Assembly: GCF_037335815.1 (NCBI RefSeq) | Contig: NZ_CP147841.1 | Coordinates: 4,216,001 to 4,280,000, forward strand | Direction of reading: 5' to 3' | Source of the DNA: Salinirubellus litoreus | GTDB lineage: Archaea > Halobacteriota > Halobacteria > Halobacteriales > Haloarculaceae | Length of the DNA: 64,000 nt | Part shown: positions 17,745 through 26,199 of the stretch, piece by piece | Numbering within the stretch: position 1 is the stretch's first letter | Layout: each line of letters starts with the position of its first letter | Translations under genes and position numbers: made by a program | Notes under the pieces: generated by a model | Database searches by the model: none | What the model saw: the letters and a program-made list of their open reading frames with translations, nothing else | Told to the model about the DNA's origin: nothing

Positions 17745-18548
17745 TCACTGCTTGGGATCACGAGCGGTCAACAACCCCTGGGCCATGAGTCGCCGGGCGA
17801 TTACGACCAGACCATTCCCGAAGCCTTCGCCGAATATCGCCTGTTCCTCTCTGCTGCCGGGCATGATCGAGCTCACGAGGATCGTCGATCGGTCGACCAG
17901 AAGGAGCCGGCCGATAGCCGTCTCGTCTTCGGTAACGTTCTCGCCCTGTAGCCACTCCAGGCCAGAGATGAACGTCGTGGCGTCCGGCACCGCCGTCTGG
18001 ATCTGGTTCTGAAGCGACTTCGTTAACGCCCCGATGAGAAGGTCGACCCCGTTACCGACGTCGTTGAGGCTGACAACGAGATCCTCGGTCAGCAGCGACT
18101 CGTCGCCCACTACCAGCACGATCTCCTCGGATGCGTCCTCGATGAGTTGATCCGTCCGATTTTCGATCGCGTCCCGTCCGGACATCGCCCATATCTCCTG
18201 GACAGGGGTCCCGTCGTCCTCCTCGACGATTTCGACCGTGTCCAGCGCATCGTGGAGTCGCTCGACGCGGTCTTCGTACTGATCGCGCAGGGTCGCTGTC
18301 GCCTCATCGAGCGGAACCGCCCGGAACTGCTGCGGGCTCGAGTGCTGGATCTCGACCAGCCCCTGTGCCTCCAGCACTCGAATCGCATCGTACACTCGCG
18401 TTCGGGGAACCTCCGTCATCTCACTCAACTGCTTTGCCGTTCCCGTGTGGAGACGGGACAAACCGACGAAGCATCGCGCCTCATACGCTTTCAAGCCGAG
18501 TTGCTGGAGGACTTCGATCGCTTCCTCCAAACTATCAGTCGTATTCAT
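17745..18548 (-). CDS. TrmB-family transcription regulator
   Basis: About 267 residues. The N-terminal winged helix (EEAIEVLQQLGLKAYEARCF, recognition helix region TEVPRTRVYDAIRVLEAQGL) is the TrmB DNA-binding domain. A coiled coil (residues about 85-110) and a C-terminal phospholipase-D-like/TrmB effector half follow. I start it at ATG 18548 (MNTTDSLEEA), five codons inside the longest frame. A near-perfect 21-bp dyad lies 12-32 bp upstream of that ATG and is a good autoregulatory operator. It resembles the second TrmB protein at 18937 closely enough to be a paralogue. Confidence 0.9.
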   Translation of the reverse strand: MNTTDSLEEAIEVLQQLGLKAYEARCFVGLSRLHTGTAKQLSEMTEVPRTRVYDAIRVLEAQGLVEIQHSSPQQFRAVPLDEATATLRDQYEDRVERLHDALDTVEIVEEDDGTPVQEIWAMSGRDAIENRTDQLIEDASEEIVLVVGDESLLTEDLVVSLNDVGNGVDLLIGALTKSLQNQIQTAVPDATTFISGLEWLQGENVTEDETAIGRLLLVDRSTILVSSIMPGSREEQAIFGEGFGNGLVVIARRLMAQGLLTARDPKQ

Positions 18549-18559
18549 GTGTCCCAACC

Positions 18560-18580
18560 TCACGGGGGTTACCCCAGTGA
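18560..18580 (-). promoter_or_regulatory. 21-bp dyad upstream of the first TrmB gene (putative operator)
   Basis: On the minus strand TCAC-T-GGGGTAACCCC-C-GTGA, a near-perfect inverted repeat centred about 22 bp before the ATG at 18548. It overlaps the zone where the transcription start is expected. TrmB-type regulators bind palindromes of this sort, so autorepression is likely. Its left half (GTCACTGGGGTAAC) resembles the GTCACYC element found before four other genes in this region. Confidence 0.55.
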
Positions 18581-18782
18581 CTTCCTGAACGATTCGCTCC
18601 CAACACGGATAGGTATTGTCACTCCCGTCATGACGACAAGTGCCGATGAGACGTTATCCGGGGGGTATAATCGTCTGAATCCGCTGCACAGACGAGCCCC
18701 GCGGATTTGTTGTAATGGTTTCAGTGACAACAGTCGAATCGAGGATTCACCATACAGAAACACGGAGAATCAAGGATCAAGA

Positions 18783-18827
18783 GTCACCCGTTTAATCACA
18801 AAAAAGATATACCGGGTGGAAACTAAT
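18783..18827 (+). promoter_or_regulatory. Shared promoter element, copy A (upstream of second TrmB gene)
   Basis: GTCACCCGTTTAATCACAAA at 18783-18802, with GGTGGAAACTAAT at 18815-18827. The TTTAAT part is in TATA position, and the downstream G(G)TGGAAA block matches the TGTGAAAAT block of the other copies, though at slightly larger spacing. It is oriented toward the TrmB gene at 18937, leaving a leader of about 110 nt. Confidence 0.55.
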
Positions 18828-18936
18828 CCTTCTACCGGCACGTAGTCCAGTTCTGTGTCCCAACCACCGTGCTGTTGCGTGTCGGCCCGGCCACCCTCCG
18901 TGGCTGGGCTCACAGTGACCCGCATTCGCCAGATCG

Positions 18937-19734
18937 ATGAGCAGTGATCCAGTCGAAGACCCACAGACCGCCGCGATTGAGCAACTCGAACGGTTCGGGT
19001 TGAGTGCCTACGCTGCACGGACGTTCGTCGCGCTTGCGAGCCTCGGCACGGGGACGGCCAGAGACGTCAGCCAGGTATCGGCGGTCCCGCGCACTCGAGT
19101 GTACGACGCGATCGACGAGCTACACGACCGGGGACTCGTCGATATCCTCCAGTCGTCGCCCAAGCAGTTCCGGGCGATCTCCGCCGAAACCGCGAGTCGA
19201 ACGTTCGAACACGAGCTCCAGCACCGCACGGGAATCCTCCGGACGGCGTTGGGTGAACTCGAACCCGTCGAACGGCAAGCCGAACAGCGCGGCGTCTGGA
19301 CGGTCGATGGCCAGCCAGCCGTCACGGAACGGGTCCTGGAGTTCTTCGCCGGCGCGGAGGAGGAAATCGTCTACATGACCGTCGAGGACCTCCTCACCGA
19401 GGACCTGGTCGACGGATTGAGTGAGGCCGCGAATCGGGGCGTTTCGATCGAGCTCGCCGGCGTGTCGACGGAGGTCCAGGAACGCATTCAGGACGAGATT
19501 CCCGGCGCGATGATGTTCGAGTCGCTGTGGGTCTGGTCGGATACGTCGGCGGGACGGCTCATGATGATCGACGGGGGAAAAACCCTCGTGAGTGCGCTCG
19601 TCAACGGTGAGGACGCGAGTCCGTCCGATCCGCGCTCGGAGACCGCCATCTGGGGAGAAGGCGATACGAACAGTCTGGTCGTCGTGTTGAGAGCGATTTT
19701 CACCTGGCAACTCGGCGCGAAGGATCCAACGTGA
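18937..19734 (+). CDS. TrmB-family transcription regulator
   Basis: 265 residues. The N-terminal winged helix reads AIEQLERFGLSAYAARTFVA and AVPRTRVYDAIDELHDRGLV; a short coiled coil (FEHELQHRTGILRTALGELE) and the TrmB C-terminal effector half follow. It is parallel in layout to the regulator at 17745-18548 and divergent from it. Start ATG 18937 (MSSDPVEDPQTAAIEQ). Its promoter region carries copy A of the shared element, so it may control both itself and the three other units that carry the same element. Confidence 0.9.
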   Translation: MSSDPVEDPQTAAIEQLERFGLSAYAARTFVALASLGTGTARDVSQVSAVPRTRVYDAIDELHDRGLVDILQSSPKQFRAISAETASRTFEHELQHRTGILRTALGELEPVERQAEQRGVWTVDGQPAVTERVLEFFAGAEEEIVYMTVEDLLTEDLVDGLSEAANRGVSIELAGVSTEVQERIQDEIPGAMMFESLWVWSDTSAGRLMMIDGGKTLVSALVNGEDASPSDPRSETAIWGEGDTNSLVVVLRAIFTWQLGAKDPT

Positions 19735-19953
19735 CGGAATCCAATAACAGCGGATCAACCCTCCACAGTATGAATCCGTACCACCGGAATCATCGTAGCT
19801 GGGTACCCGCATCAACGTATTGCCGATCTCACTCGTGACCACCTCCGATCGAGGGGAAGACCACGACACGAATCAAAGGTAACACCGAACGATTTCGATA
19901 TTATCGAATCATCGGTCCGGAAGATCCCTCGTCTCCCGTGAGAGAGAATGACG

Positions 19954-20289
19954 TCAGGGATTCGGCAGCGACGCTTCTTCGGGGATCGAGTCGAGCACCG
20001 CTTCGACCTGTTCGTCAGGATAGTACCGGACGGCACCGGTCCTGTAATCGAAGTCGACAACACCGTGGTCTGCTAACTTCGGCAGGTGGGTGTGGTGGAG
20101 TTGGATGGCGAGTTTTTCCCGGTCCTCCGGTGGACCGTTCTTGGAATCGGAAGCTCGACTGTGCACTTGATTGACGAGGTCGTCGAACGTCGTGGCCCCG
20201 TTAGCCTCGTGGCGCAGGTGGTGGATGATCCGACGTCGGTGCTGGTCGGCGACGAGCTGGAGACACGCGTCGAGACGGTGGGACGCCAT
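19954..20289 (-). CDS. DUF7344/ArsR-like winged-helix protein
   Basis: 111 residues, a small haloarchaeal winged-helix DNA-binding protein: LQLVADQHRRRIIHHLRHEA (helix 1-2), then LAIQLHHTHLPKLADHGVVD (recognition helix) and the wing YRTGAVRYYPDE. The typical use of Leu-Pro-Lys-Leu-x-x-x-G-V/I-V-D-x-D matches the DUF7344 group, which is common in haloarchaeal accessory regions. There is no metal-binding cysteine cluster. Stand-alone gene, target unknown. Confidence 0.8.
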   Translation of the reverse strand: MASHRLDACLQLVADQHRRRIIHHLRHEANGATTFDDLVNQVHSRASDSKNGPPEDREKLAIQLHHTHLPKLADHGVVDFDYRTGAVRYYPDEQVEAVLDSIPEEASLPNP

Positions 20290-20457
20290 AATGTGTTATA
20301 GTCTACCGAGGTGCATCAATCGTGACGAATTTCACGCTCGAGATAAATTTTTATTATGCGAGTCACACTCGATGAGTGCATATGTCTGCAGGCCTTGTCG
20401 AAACCCTCACACGGTAATAGGTTTCAGTAGCCGTGCTGAATACACAGCGCCTATCGT

Positions 20458-20852
20458 TCAGATTCCAGTAACCCAAATCGGAACCCATTCCGTACCGGAC
20501 AAATCCGTGCGGTGTTCACGGGAGATGCCTTCTCCTTGAAAGCCGAGTTTCTCCAAGATCCGCTTGGAGGTATCGTTGTCTCCCACGGTTCGAGCCCGGA
20601 CTTTGTGGGGCCCGACATCAGTCGAAGACGCGCACGAGACAGAGATCGGGGGGCTTCAGTCGCATAGCCGTTGCCCTGTTCATCTGGGGCAATAAAATAC
20701 CCGAGTTCGGCAGTGTGACCTTCCAAGTCCACATCGTCGTCAACGGTCAACGTTATCGGATCACCCTCGGGAGTGAACGCGACCTGAACCTCGAACGGCT
20801 CCGTCGAGACAATCTCCTCGTCGGCCGAAGCGTCCCCATCAGTCGTCGACAC
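20458..20852 (-). pseudogene. Frameshifted GNAT (RimJ/RimL-type) acetyltransferase
   Basis: One frame gives DLEGHTAELGYFIAPDEQGN-GYATEA (the RimJ/RimL acetyl-CoA region). After about 30 bases the homology jumps to another frame, reading HKVRARTVGDNDTSKRILEK and then LGFQGEGISREHRTDLSG, ending WVPIW and a TGA at 20460. At least one and probably two frameshifts are needed to rebuild a single protein. The first part of the family fold is also missing. Confidence 0.78.
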
Positions 20853-21530
20853 TGGTCGTGTCGCCGCTGTCGGCTCCCCCTCTCACGACGTCGTCGCTCC
20901 CGATCAGGTCGATACCTTCCTGTGCTTCGATGCGCTCCATCCACTCGGCGAACTCGTCGGATTCCATGATCTCGTATTCGCTCGAGATCCTCCCCGATGA
21001 TTAGCTGGCCGGCTGCGAGCGTCTGCCTGACGTACACGACGTACAGGCCGACGAGCCCGAGGGCAATACCGATACGCAGCCCGCGGGATGGAACGAACGC
21101 GGCCACCACCGCGAACGTGTATCCGATCACGAAAAACGAGAGGTCACGTCGGCTTCGAAAATTGGGCCGGCGTCTCGACGGCTGCCGAAATAGAACACGC
21201 TCGCGCCGACCAGCGTCATCGCGATCGTCGCAAGCACAAACGGTGCGCCGAGGATAGCCCCGACGCCGATCGCGTCGGCAGCAGCCTGGTCCCCTCGACC
21301 GAGGAGGACCGAAACGATGGCGAGAACCGGGATCATCGTCTCGGGTAACGCCGTCCCGACCGCGGCCAGGATGCTTCCGGTTGCGCTCTCGCTCACGCCG
21401 AGGTGGTACCCGAACCACTCTCGACCGAATTCGTGAAGATCTCCGCACCACCGAGGAGCAATGCGAACGCGCCGAGGAGCAGTCCCAGGTTCAGCAGCGG
21501 AATCGAGAATATCTCGACCGTATGAAACAT
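20839..21530 (-). pseudogene. Frameshifted sodium/calcium-exchanger-family (CaCA) membrane protein
   Basis: From ATG 21530 one frame reads MFHTVEIFSIPLLNLGLLLG, ALLLGGAEIFTNSVE. A second frame then continues WFGYHLGVSESATGSILAAV, GTALPETMIP (the conserved alpha-repeat G-T-x-L-P-E), a third gives FFVIGYTFAVVAAFVPSRGL and LYVVYVRQTL, and the soluble end (SDEFAEWMERIEAQEGIDLI) is in yet another. At least three frameshifts break it. It ends with TGA near 20839, overlapping the start of the GNAT relic. Sequencing error would need several independent indels in 700 bp. Confidence 0.8.
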
Positions 21531-21545
21531 AGCGGTGTGTTCAGT

Positions 21546-22340
21546 TCAGGGGTCGTTCTGTTCGTAGGCATCGAACCAGCCAGTGACGGTCTGCTGGAGC
21601 GCCCCGGTCGTACTCCCGAGGTTCAGCATCCCGTAGCCGTTCGCCGCTTTTTCGTTGACGTCATCCATTCCGAACCCGAGCCCTGCGACGGGGACACCCG
21701 CATCGACAGCCTTCGATCGGACCGTCTCGACGGCGTCCTGCACCGTCGGATGATCGATTTCACCGGGATGGCCGAGCGACACCGAGAGGTCGAGCGGGCC
21801 GATGAAGACGAATCCCAGTTCCGGGACGGCGAGGACGTCGTCCAGGTTCTCGATGGACGCCTCGGTCTCGATGGTCACACCGACGAGGGTCTCCCTGTCT
21901 TCCGTGGCGACGTACTCGTCAGCAAGACCCCAGCGAGACGCCCGTGGCGAGGCCAGTCCTCGATCACCGGGACCGTCGTCGTAACGGAACCGTGCGGATC
22001 GAACCGCGTCTCGGACTTCGTCGGCGGTTTCGACGCGGGGGAGGAACACGTTTCGCACACCGAGGTCCAGCGCCTTCCGGACGAGCGTCGGATCCGTATC
22101 GGGAAGCCGGAGAAGTAGTTCCACGTCCGTCCGTTCGGCTGCGCGGAGCAGGTCTTCCACCTGACCCGCGTCCCACGGGTCCGGTCCACCGTGTTCGAGA
22201 TCGATCCAGACGAAATCCAGGTCGAGCTCACCGTATAACTCCACGAGTGTCGGACTGTACGTATTGTCGAGTATTCCAAGCGCGATATCTCCGTCATGCA
22301 AGGTCGCGGCGAGGTCGTTGGCGGGCTGTGAAGCCTCCAT
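21546..22340 (-). CDS. HpcH/HpaI-family aldolase
   Basis: 264 residues, class II pyruvate-dependent aldolase/citrate lyase beta fold. It would catalyse reversible cleavage of 2-keto-3-deoxy/4-hydroxy acids to pyruvate and an aldehyde. Seen in the sequence: DFVWIDLEHGG (catalytic-base region), LLRLPDTDPTLVRKALDLGV, NVFLPRVETADEV (metal-binding Glu region), VGVTIETEASIENLDDVLAV, FVFIGPLDLSVSLG (I-G-x-x-D-L-S). It follows a 57-residue coiled-coil gene by 18 bp and probably shares its promoter (copy B of the shared element). Exact substrate unknown. Confidence 0.9.
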   Translation of the reverse strand: MEASQPANDLAATLHDGDIALGILDNTYSPTLVELYGELDLDFVWIDLEHGGPDPWDAGQVEDLLRAAERTDVELLLRLPDTDPTLVRKALDLGVRNVFLPRVETADEVRDAVRSARFRYDDGPGDRGLASPRASRWGLADEYVATEDRETLVGVTIETEASIENLDDVLAVPELGFVFIGPLDLSVSLGHPGEIDHPTVQDAVETVRSKAVDAGVPVAGLGFGMDDVNEKAANGYGMLNLGSTTGALQQTVTGWFDAYEQNDP

Positions 22341-22358
22341 AAGCAGGTGGACGAGGTA

Positions 22359-22532
22359 TTACTCTTCGGTGCGTTTTCGGAGTTTGTCGATCCGGGATTC
22401 GACGTCCTCGATCGCCTCTCGCACGTCTTCCCGGGCCTCAGCACCTGCGTCCTTCGACTCGTCGAACTCCTTGCGTACGTGTTCGACCGCGTTCTCGACG
22501 CGCTCGAATCGATCTTTCTTTTTGTCGTTCAT
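22359..22532 (-). CDS. 57-residue charged coiled-coil protein
   Basis: MNDKKKDRFERVENAVEHVR, then a continuous helix rich in Glu/Arg/Lys/Asp to RIDKLRKRTEE. It has a strong heptad pattern, no cysteine and no membrane segment. I place the start at ATG 22532; the frame is open further upstream but that part overlaps the promoter element. 18 bp before the aldolase gene, same strand. Function unknown. Confidence 0.65.
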   Translation of the reverse strand: MNDKKKDRFERVENAVEHVRKEFDESKDAGAEAREDVREAIEDVESRIDKLRKRTEE

Positions 22533-22572
22533 CGCAGTAGAGCGTTCGGGACAGTTGAACAAAACACGCTTC

Positions 22573-22610
22573 ATTTTCACAGCACATGGATTTGTGATTA
22601 ACCGAGTGAC
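22573..22610 (-). promoter_or_regulatory. Shared promoter element, copy B
   Basis: Minus strand: GTCACTCGGTTAATCACAAA (22610 to 22591), then TGTGAAAAT ending at 22573, with 29 bp from the first G to the second block. TTAAT is at TATA distance from TGTGAAAAT, which would mark the transcription start. It lies about 40 bp before the coiled-coil gene at 22532. Confidence 0.6.
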
Positions 22611-22868
22611 CGGAGGGTCAGACGCCACCTGCTGACGCAGGCGGTCGTGTCGATTGTGCCGTACGATCCACGAAACACGGATGACTCGCTCGATATAGAC
22701 TACCGTGCCGAGAAACGTATCAACGAGTACAGCGCCACCGTGGGTCTCCGGCAACAACAGCTCGGAGCGACGTATTCACACCGCCAACGGGTCGAAACGC
22801 CAGCAGGTGATCGTACGTATCCATCTCGATTCAGCGGGGGATCCCCGCCGTCGACGGCGCGGCGGCGA

Positions 22869-23144
22869 TCACACGCTGGTGACGGACTCGTTCATGAACC
22901 TGAACGCCATTTCCTTCGCCGTCTCCAGGTCGGCGGCGGTTCCAAAGTCGCCGCCCTGCCCCGAGTGATGTACGTCGTATTCCCAGACGTTCTCCCCGTC
23001 GATGACCTCGGTGATGTACACTGCGTTCCTGGTGTGGTCCTGGCGATAGAGAACCGTGGTGTACTCCCGGCCCATGAATTCGTCGTGTATCGTCCGCTCG
23101 GTTTCCAGCACCCACCCTTCCGGGAGATTCCGTTCAGACGTCAT
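22869..23144 (-). CDS. Small protein coupled to SPFH gene, unknown
   Basis: 91 residues: MTSERNLPEGWVLETERTIH, then YTTVLYRQDHTRNAVYITEV and VWEYDVHHSGQGGDFGTAAD. A mixed alpha/beta soluble protein, no membrane segment. Its ATG overlaps the stop of the SPFH gene (ATGA at 23141-23144), so the two are translationally coupled and may work together. No family recognised. Confidence 0.72.
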   Translation of the reverse strand: MTSERNLPEGWVLETERTIHDEFMGREYTTVLYRQDHTRNAVYITEVIDGENVWEYDVHHSGQGGDFGTAADLETAKEMAFRFMNESVTSV

Positions 23145-24235
23145 GCTCCGTCACCAGCATGGCCGGCACTCCCGGTGTTCGGGGTCCCGTCCTTGACCGC
23201 CTTGGCCTGTTGTTCTAGCTCCTCGATATCCATCTCGGCGGCCTGGTCGATTTCGCCGAGGATCTCCTTGATGTCGTCGAGCCCGACGAGCTCGCGCGTC
23301 TCGGCGTCGAACTGTAGACTCTCTAGCTGATGTCCGTTGGCCGCCACGTCGCTCCCCGTGAGGTGCTTGCCGTAGCGACCCACCAGCGAGGTGAGTTCCT
23401 GCGGGAGGACGAACGTCGTCGACTCCCCCTGACCGATAGCCTCGAGCGTATCCATCCCTTTGTCGATGATCGCGCGTTCGCCCATCGACTCCGCGGATTT
23501 CGCGCGCAGCACCGTCGAGATCGCGTCGCCCTGTGCCTCGAGGATCTGGCTCTGTTTTTCCCCCTGCGCTCGAATGATGTTCGACTGCTTGTCCCCTTCG
23601 GCTTTCTCGACTGCACTCCGGCGTTCCCCCTGTGCTTCGAGGATCGTGGCCCGGCGTCTCCGCTCCGCGCCGGTCTGCTGTTCCATCGCGCGCTGCACCT
23701 CCTGGCTGGGGTTGACCTCTCGAACCTCGACCGACTCGACGCGGATCCCCCATTCGTCGGTGGGTTCGTCCAGTTCCTTGCGGATGCGAGCGTTGATCTC
23801 CTGACGCTTGTTCAGCGTGTCGTCCAGTTCCATGTCGCCGATTACTGCACGGAGCGTGGTCTGGGCGAGGTTCGAGACTGCCGTCTTGTAGTCCTCAACC
23901 TCGAGGAACGCCTTCTTCGCATCCATCACACGGAGATAGACGACCGCATCCGCCGTCACGGGGGAGTTGTCCCGCGTGATCGCCTCCTGCCGGGGCACGT
24001 CCATCGTCTGGGTACGCATGTCGAACGTGTACGTGCGCGAGACGAACGGCGGGACGAAGTTGATGCCCGGCTCGAGCAAGCCACGATACTCGCCGAACAC
24101 GGTGAGCACCTGTTTATCGTAGGCGTCGACGAACCGGACTATCTGCCAGATCGTCACCACTGCCAGTACCAGTACGAACAGGCCAACTATCGGGAATACA
24201 GGAGCGGCGATCTGCAGGAGGACCGACTCATACAT
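23141..24235 (-). CDS. SPFH/stomatin-family membrane protein
   Basis: About 364 residues. One N-terminal transmembrane helix (FPIVGLFVLVLAVVTIWQIV) is followed by an SPFH (band 7) domain: VFGEYRGLLEPGINFVPPFV, DVPRQEAITRDNSPVTADAV, VRDMEL-like VIGDMELDDTLNKRQEINAR and VEVREVNPSQEVQRAMEQQ. Then comes a long Ala/Glu coiled coil with repeated EAQGE/RAQGE units (ILEAQGERRS, IIRAQGEKQS, ILEAQGDAIS), as in stomatin and paraslipin. Such proteins form membrane cages that organise lipid domains and regulate proteases. ATG 24235 (MYESVLL) is as likely as 24244. Copy C of the shared promoter element lies upstream. Confidence 0.92.
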   Translation of the reverse strand: MYESVLLQIAAPVFPIVGLFVLVLAVVTIWQIVRFVDAYDKQVLTVFGEYRGLLEPGINFVPPFVSRTYTFDMRTQTMDVPRQEAITRDNSPVTADAVVYLRVMDAKKAFLEVEDYKTAVSNLAQTTLRAVIGDMELDDTLNKRQEINARIRKELDEPTDEWGIRVESVEVREVNPSQEVQRAMEQQTGAERRRRATILEAQGERRSAVEKAEGDKQSNIIRAQGEKQSQILEAQGDAISTVLRAKSAESMGERAIIDKGMDTLEAIGQGESTTFVLPQELTSLVGRYGKHLTGSDVAANGHQLESLQFDAETRELVGLDDIKEILGEIDQAAEMDIEELEQQAKAVKDGTPNTGSAGHAGDGA

Positions 24236-24273
24236 ATGCTCCATATACGTTCCGGGACTGTATCAAAGGACGA

Positions 24274-24312
24274 TATTTTCACACACACCCGATTTTTCAT
24301 TATGTGGGTGAC
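24274..24312 (-). promoter_or_regulatory. Shared promoter element, copy C
   Basis: Minus strand: GTCACCCACATAATGAAAAA (24312 to 24293), then TGTGAAAATATC ending near 24272. The first G is 29 bp from TGTGAAAAT, the same as copy B. It lies about 35 bp before the SPFH start codon. Confidence 0.6.
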
Positions 24313-24390
24313 TCGATCGAGAGCACCCGTACCGATCCGATCAGGGCGTGCTCGGAAGACGAATCCGGAACGTGTCCTCCGGAGATTCGC

Positions 24391-25788
24391 CTACATCGTC
24401 GGTTCGACGTTGTGGTTGAGTCGGAACAGGTTCTCCGGGTCCCACTCGTTTTTGACCTCGACCAGCCGGTCGTAGTTCTCGCCGTAGGCAGCCTGCTGAT
24501 CACCTACCGCCTCGGGCACGAAATTGGCGTAGACGCCGCCGGTCGCGTGGGGAGCCATCGCCTCGTGCATCTCCCGTGCCCACGCGAGACACTCCTCGTC
24601 CTGCTCGGAGTCCTTCCACTGCGTGTGAAGAACCATCGTGAACTCGAAGTTCCGGTGGGGGTAGGCCGTCGCGTCGACGGGTTTCTCGTTCATCGCTCCG
24701 CCGAGGTGTGGAATGGCGATCTCCGTCTCCGGGGTCGGGATCGTCTTCCCGTACTCTATGAACGTCTCTATCATCCCGTCGGTCATCTCGTCGAAGTTGT
24801 GGGACTTCCAGTAGTGTCGGTTTCCGGCCGGGGCCAGCCCGTCGAACGCCTGTTGCCAGCCGGTGTAGGGGTGGGGACCGACCGCGTCGGCGATGGGGTC
24901 ACCGACGTCACGGATCGGCTGAAGTACCTCTTCTCCCTCCTCCATATCGCCGGCGTAGAACGTCGCCAGGATGACGACCTTCCGGCCGTGCCACTCCTCG
25001 GGGAGGAACGGCAGTGGGGGTGCGTGCCGGATGACGCACCAGACCGTCGCATCGTTGGGTGCACCGGCGGCGAAGTCACGATATCCCGAAAGGACCGCCT
25101 CAGCGTCGTCGAACGGATGGACGATCGGTCCGGACAGCACGGTCGGACCGACCTCGTGTAACTGGAACTCGAAGGAGGTGACGATCCCGAAGTTCCCGCC
25201 GCCGCCTCGTATCCCCCAGAAGAGATCCTCGTTCTGATCCTCGCTCGCGTGGACCAGTTCGCCGTCCGCGGTGACGACATCGGCCGAGATGAGATTGTCG
25301 ACGGTCAATCCGTACTTCCGTGAGAGCCACCCCCACCCGCCGCCGAGCGTCAGCCCGGCAATGCCGGTCGTAGAGTTGTATCCCACGGGCGTGGCGAGCC
25401 CGAATTGCTGGGTCTCGTGGTCCAGTTCGTTGAGCACCACTCCCGGTTCGACGCGGGCAGTCTTCGCGTCCGGGTCGACCCGTACCGATTTCATCGGCGA
25501 GAGGTCGATCATGAGCGCGTCGTCTTCGACGGCCCTGCCGGCGATGTTATGGCCACCGCCTTTCACCGAGATGGGGAGATCCTGCTCTTTCGCGAAGGTC
25601 ACCGCGTCGATGACATCAGAGGCGCCAGCACACTGAGCGATCAGTGCCGGGTGTTTGTCGATCAGCGCGTTCCACACCGACCGTGCCTCCTCATAGCCCT
25701 CGTCGTCCGGCTGGAGGAGCGCGCCCCGGAGTTTTCCTGCGAATTCGGCCACAGTTCCGTCAGTTGTTGTCGGAGTTTCTAATGACAT
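24391..25788 (-). CDS. FAD-linked oxidase of the berberine bridge (BBE-like) family
   Basis: About 465 residues. The N-terminal PCMH/FAD_binding_4 domain holds the FAD-binding motif SVKGGGHNIAGRAVEDDALM, whose His is the site of covalent 8-alpha flavin linkage in the family, and TTGIAGLTLGGGWGWLSRKY, where the second (Cys) attachment residue of bicovalent members is not seen. The C-terminal BBE motif is in YGENYDRLVEVKNEWDPENL (Y-x-x-N-x-x-R-L-x-x-x-K). I start it at ATG 25788 (MSLETPTTTDG) because copy D of the shared promoter element overlaps the longer frame. Likely oxidises a sugar or alcohol; substrate unknown. Confidence 0.92.
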   Translation of the reverse strand: MSLETPTTTDGTVAEFAGKLRGALLQPDDEGYEEARSVWNALIDKHPALIAQCAGASDVIDAVTFAKEQDLPISVKGGGHNIAGRAVEDDALMIDLSPMKSVRVDPDAKTARVEPGVVLNELDHETQQFGLATPVGYNSTTGIAGLTLGGGWGWLSRKYGLTVDNLISADVVTADGELVHASEDQNEDLFWGIRGGGGNFGIVTSFEFQLHEVGPTVLSGPIVHPFDDAEAVLSGYRDFAAGAPNDATVWCVIRHAPPLPFLPEEWHGRKVVILATFYAGDMEEGEEVLQPIRDVGDPIADAVGPHPYTGWQQAFDGLAPAGNRHYWKSHNFDEMTDGMIETFIEYGKTIPTPETEIAIPHLGGAMNEKPVDATAYPHRNFEFTMVLHTQWKDSEQDEECLAWAREMHEAMAPHATGGVYANFVPEAVGDQQAAYGENYDRLVEVKNEWDPENLFRLNHNVEPTM

Positions 25789-25840
25789 GTAAATCTCACA
25801 TTCGCGTCGTACTACGCGGGCCGCCCCGTGAAGGTGTGAC

Positions 25841-25879
25841 ATTTTCACACGAAGATCCTGTTAGGACTAACTGAGTGAA
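25841..25879 (-). promoter_or_regulatory. Shared promoter element, copy D
   Basis: Minus strand: TTCACTCAGTTAGTCCTAA (25879 to 25861), then TGTGAAAATGTC. Spacing between blocks is within one base of copies B and C. The TGTGAAAAT block is part of a small palindrome (GTGTGA-CATTT-TCACAC, 25834-25850). It lies about 55 bp before the oxidase ATG at 25788. Confidence 0.5.
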
Positions 25880-26040
25880 CGACAACGAACGAGACAGCGT
25901 GATCCGACCGTCCGTCACTGCCATTCGAGTCCCTGCGGGTTCCGTGGTGGCGAGAGGGGACTCCTCGGGGGATGGGAAACCGGATCCGGGTCGTTGTACG
26001 CACAAGGTGCACGCTGTTTATCCGACCAAGGGTGTCGAGG

Positions 26041-26199
26041 TTAGGGGGTCGCATTGTTGAGCGCGGCGAACGAGGCGAGCCACGATCCGGTCAAGCTGGT
26101 GGTGCCGTAGTGGGGAACTCGGTGCCAGTGGCGCCTGGTTCGGTATTTGAAGACCCCGAACCAGGCCTCGATGAGTGAGCCCGGTATGGCGGAGGAACC
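26041..26199 (-). pseudogene. C-terminal stump of a DDE transposase
   Basis: The minus strand reads IPGSLIEAWFGVFKYRTRRH, then WHRVPHYGTTSLTGSWLASF, AALNNATP and a TAA at 26041. The E-x-W-F-x-V-F-K-x-R pattern with aromatic and Trp spacing is the end of a haloarchaeal DDE transposase. Everything N-terminal is missing, because an inverted-repeat element begins at base 26200. Confidence 0.6.
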
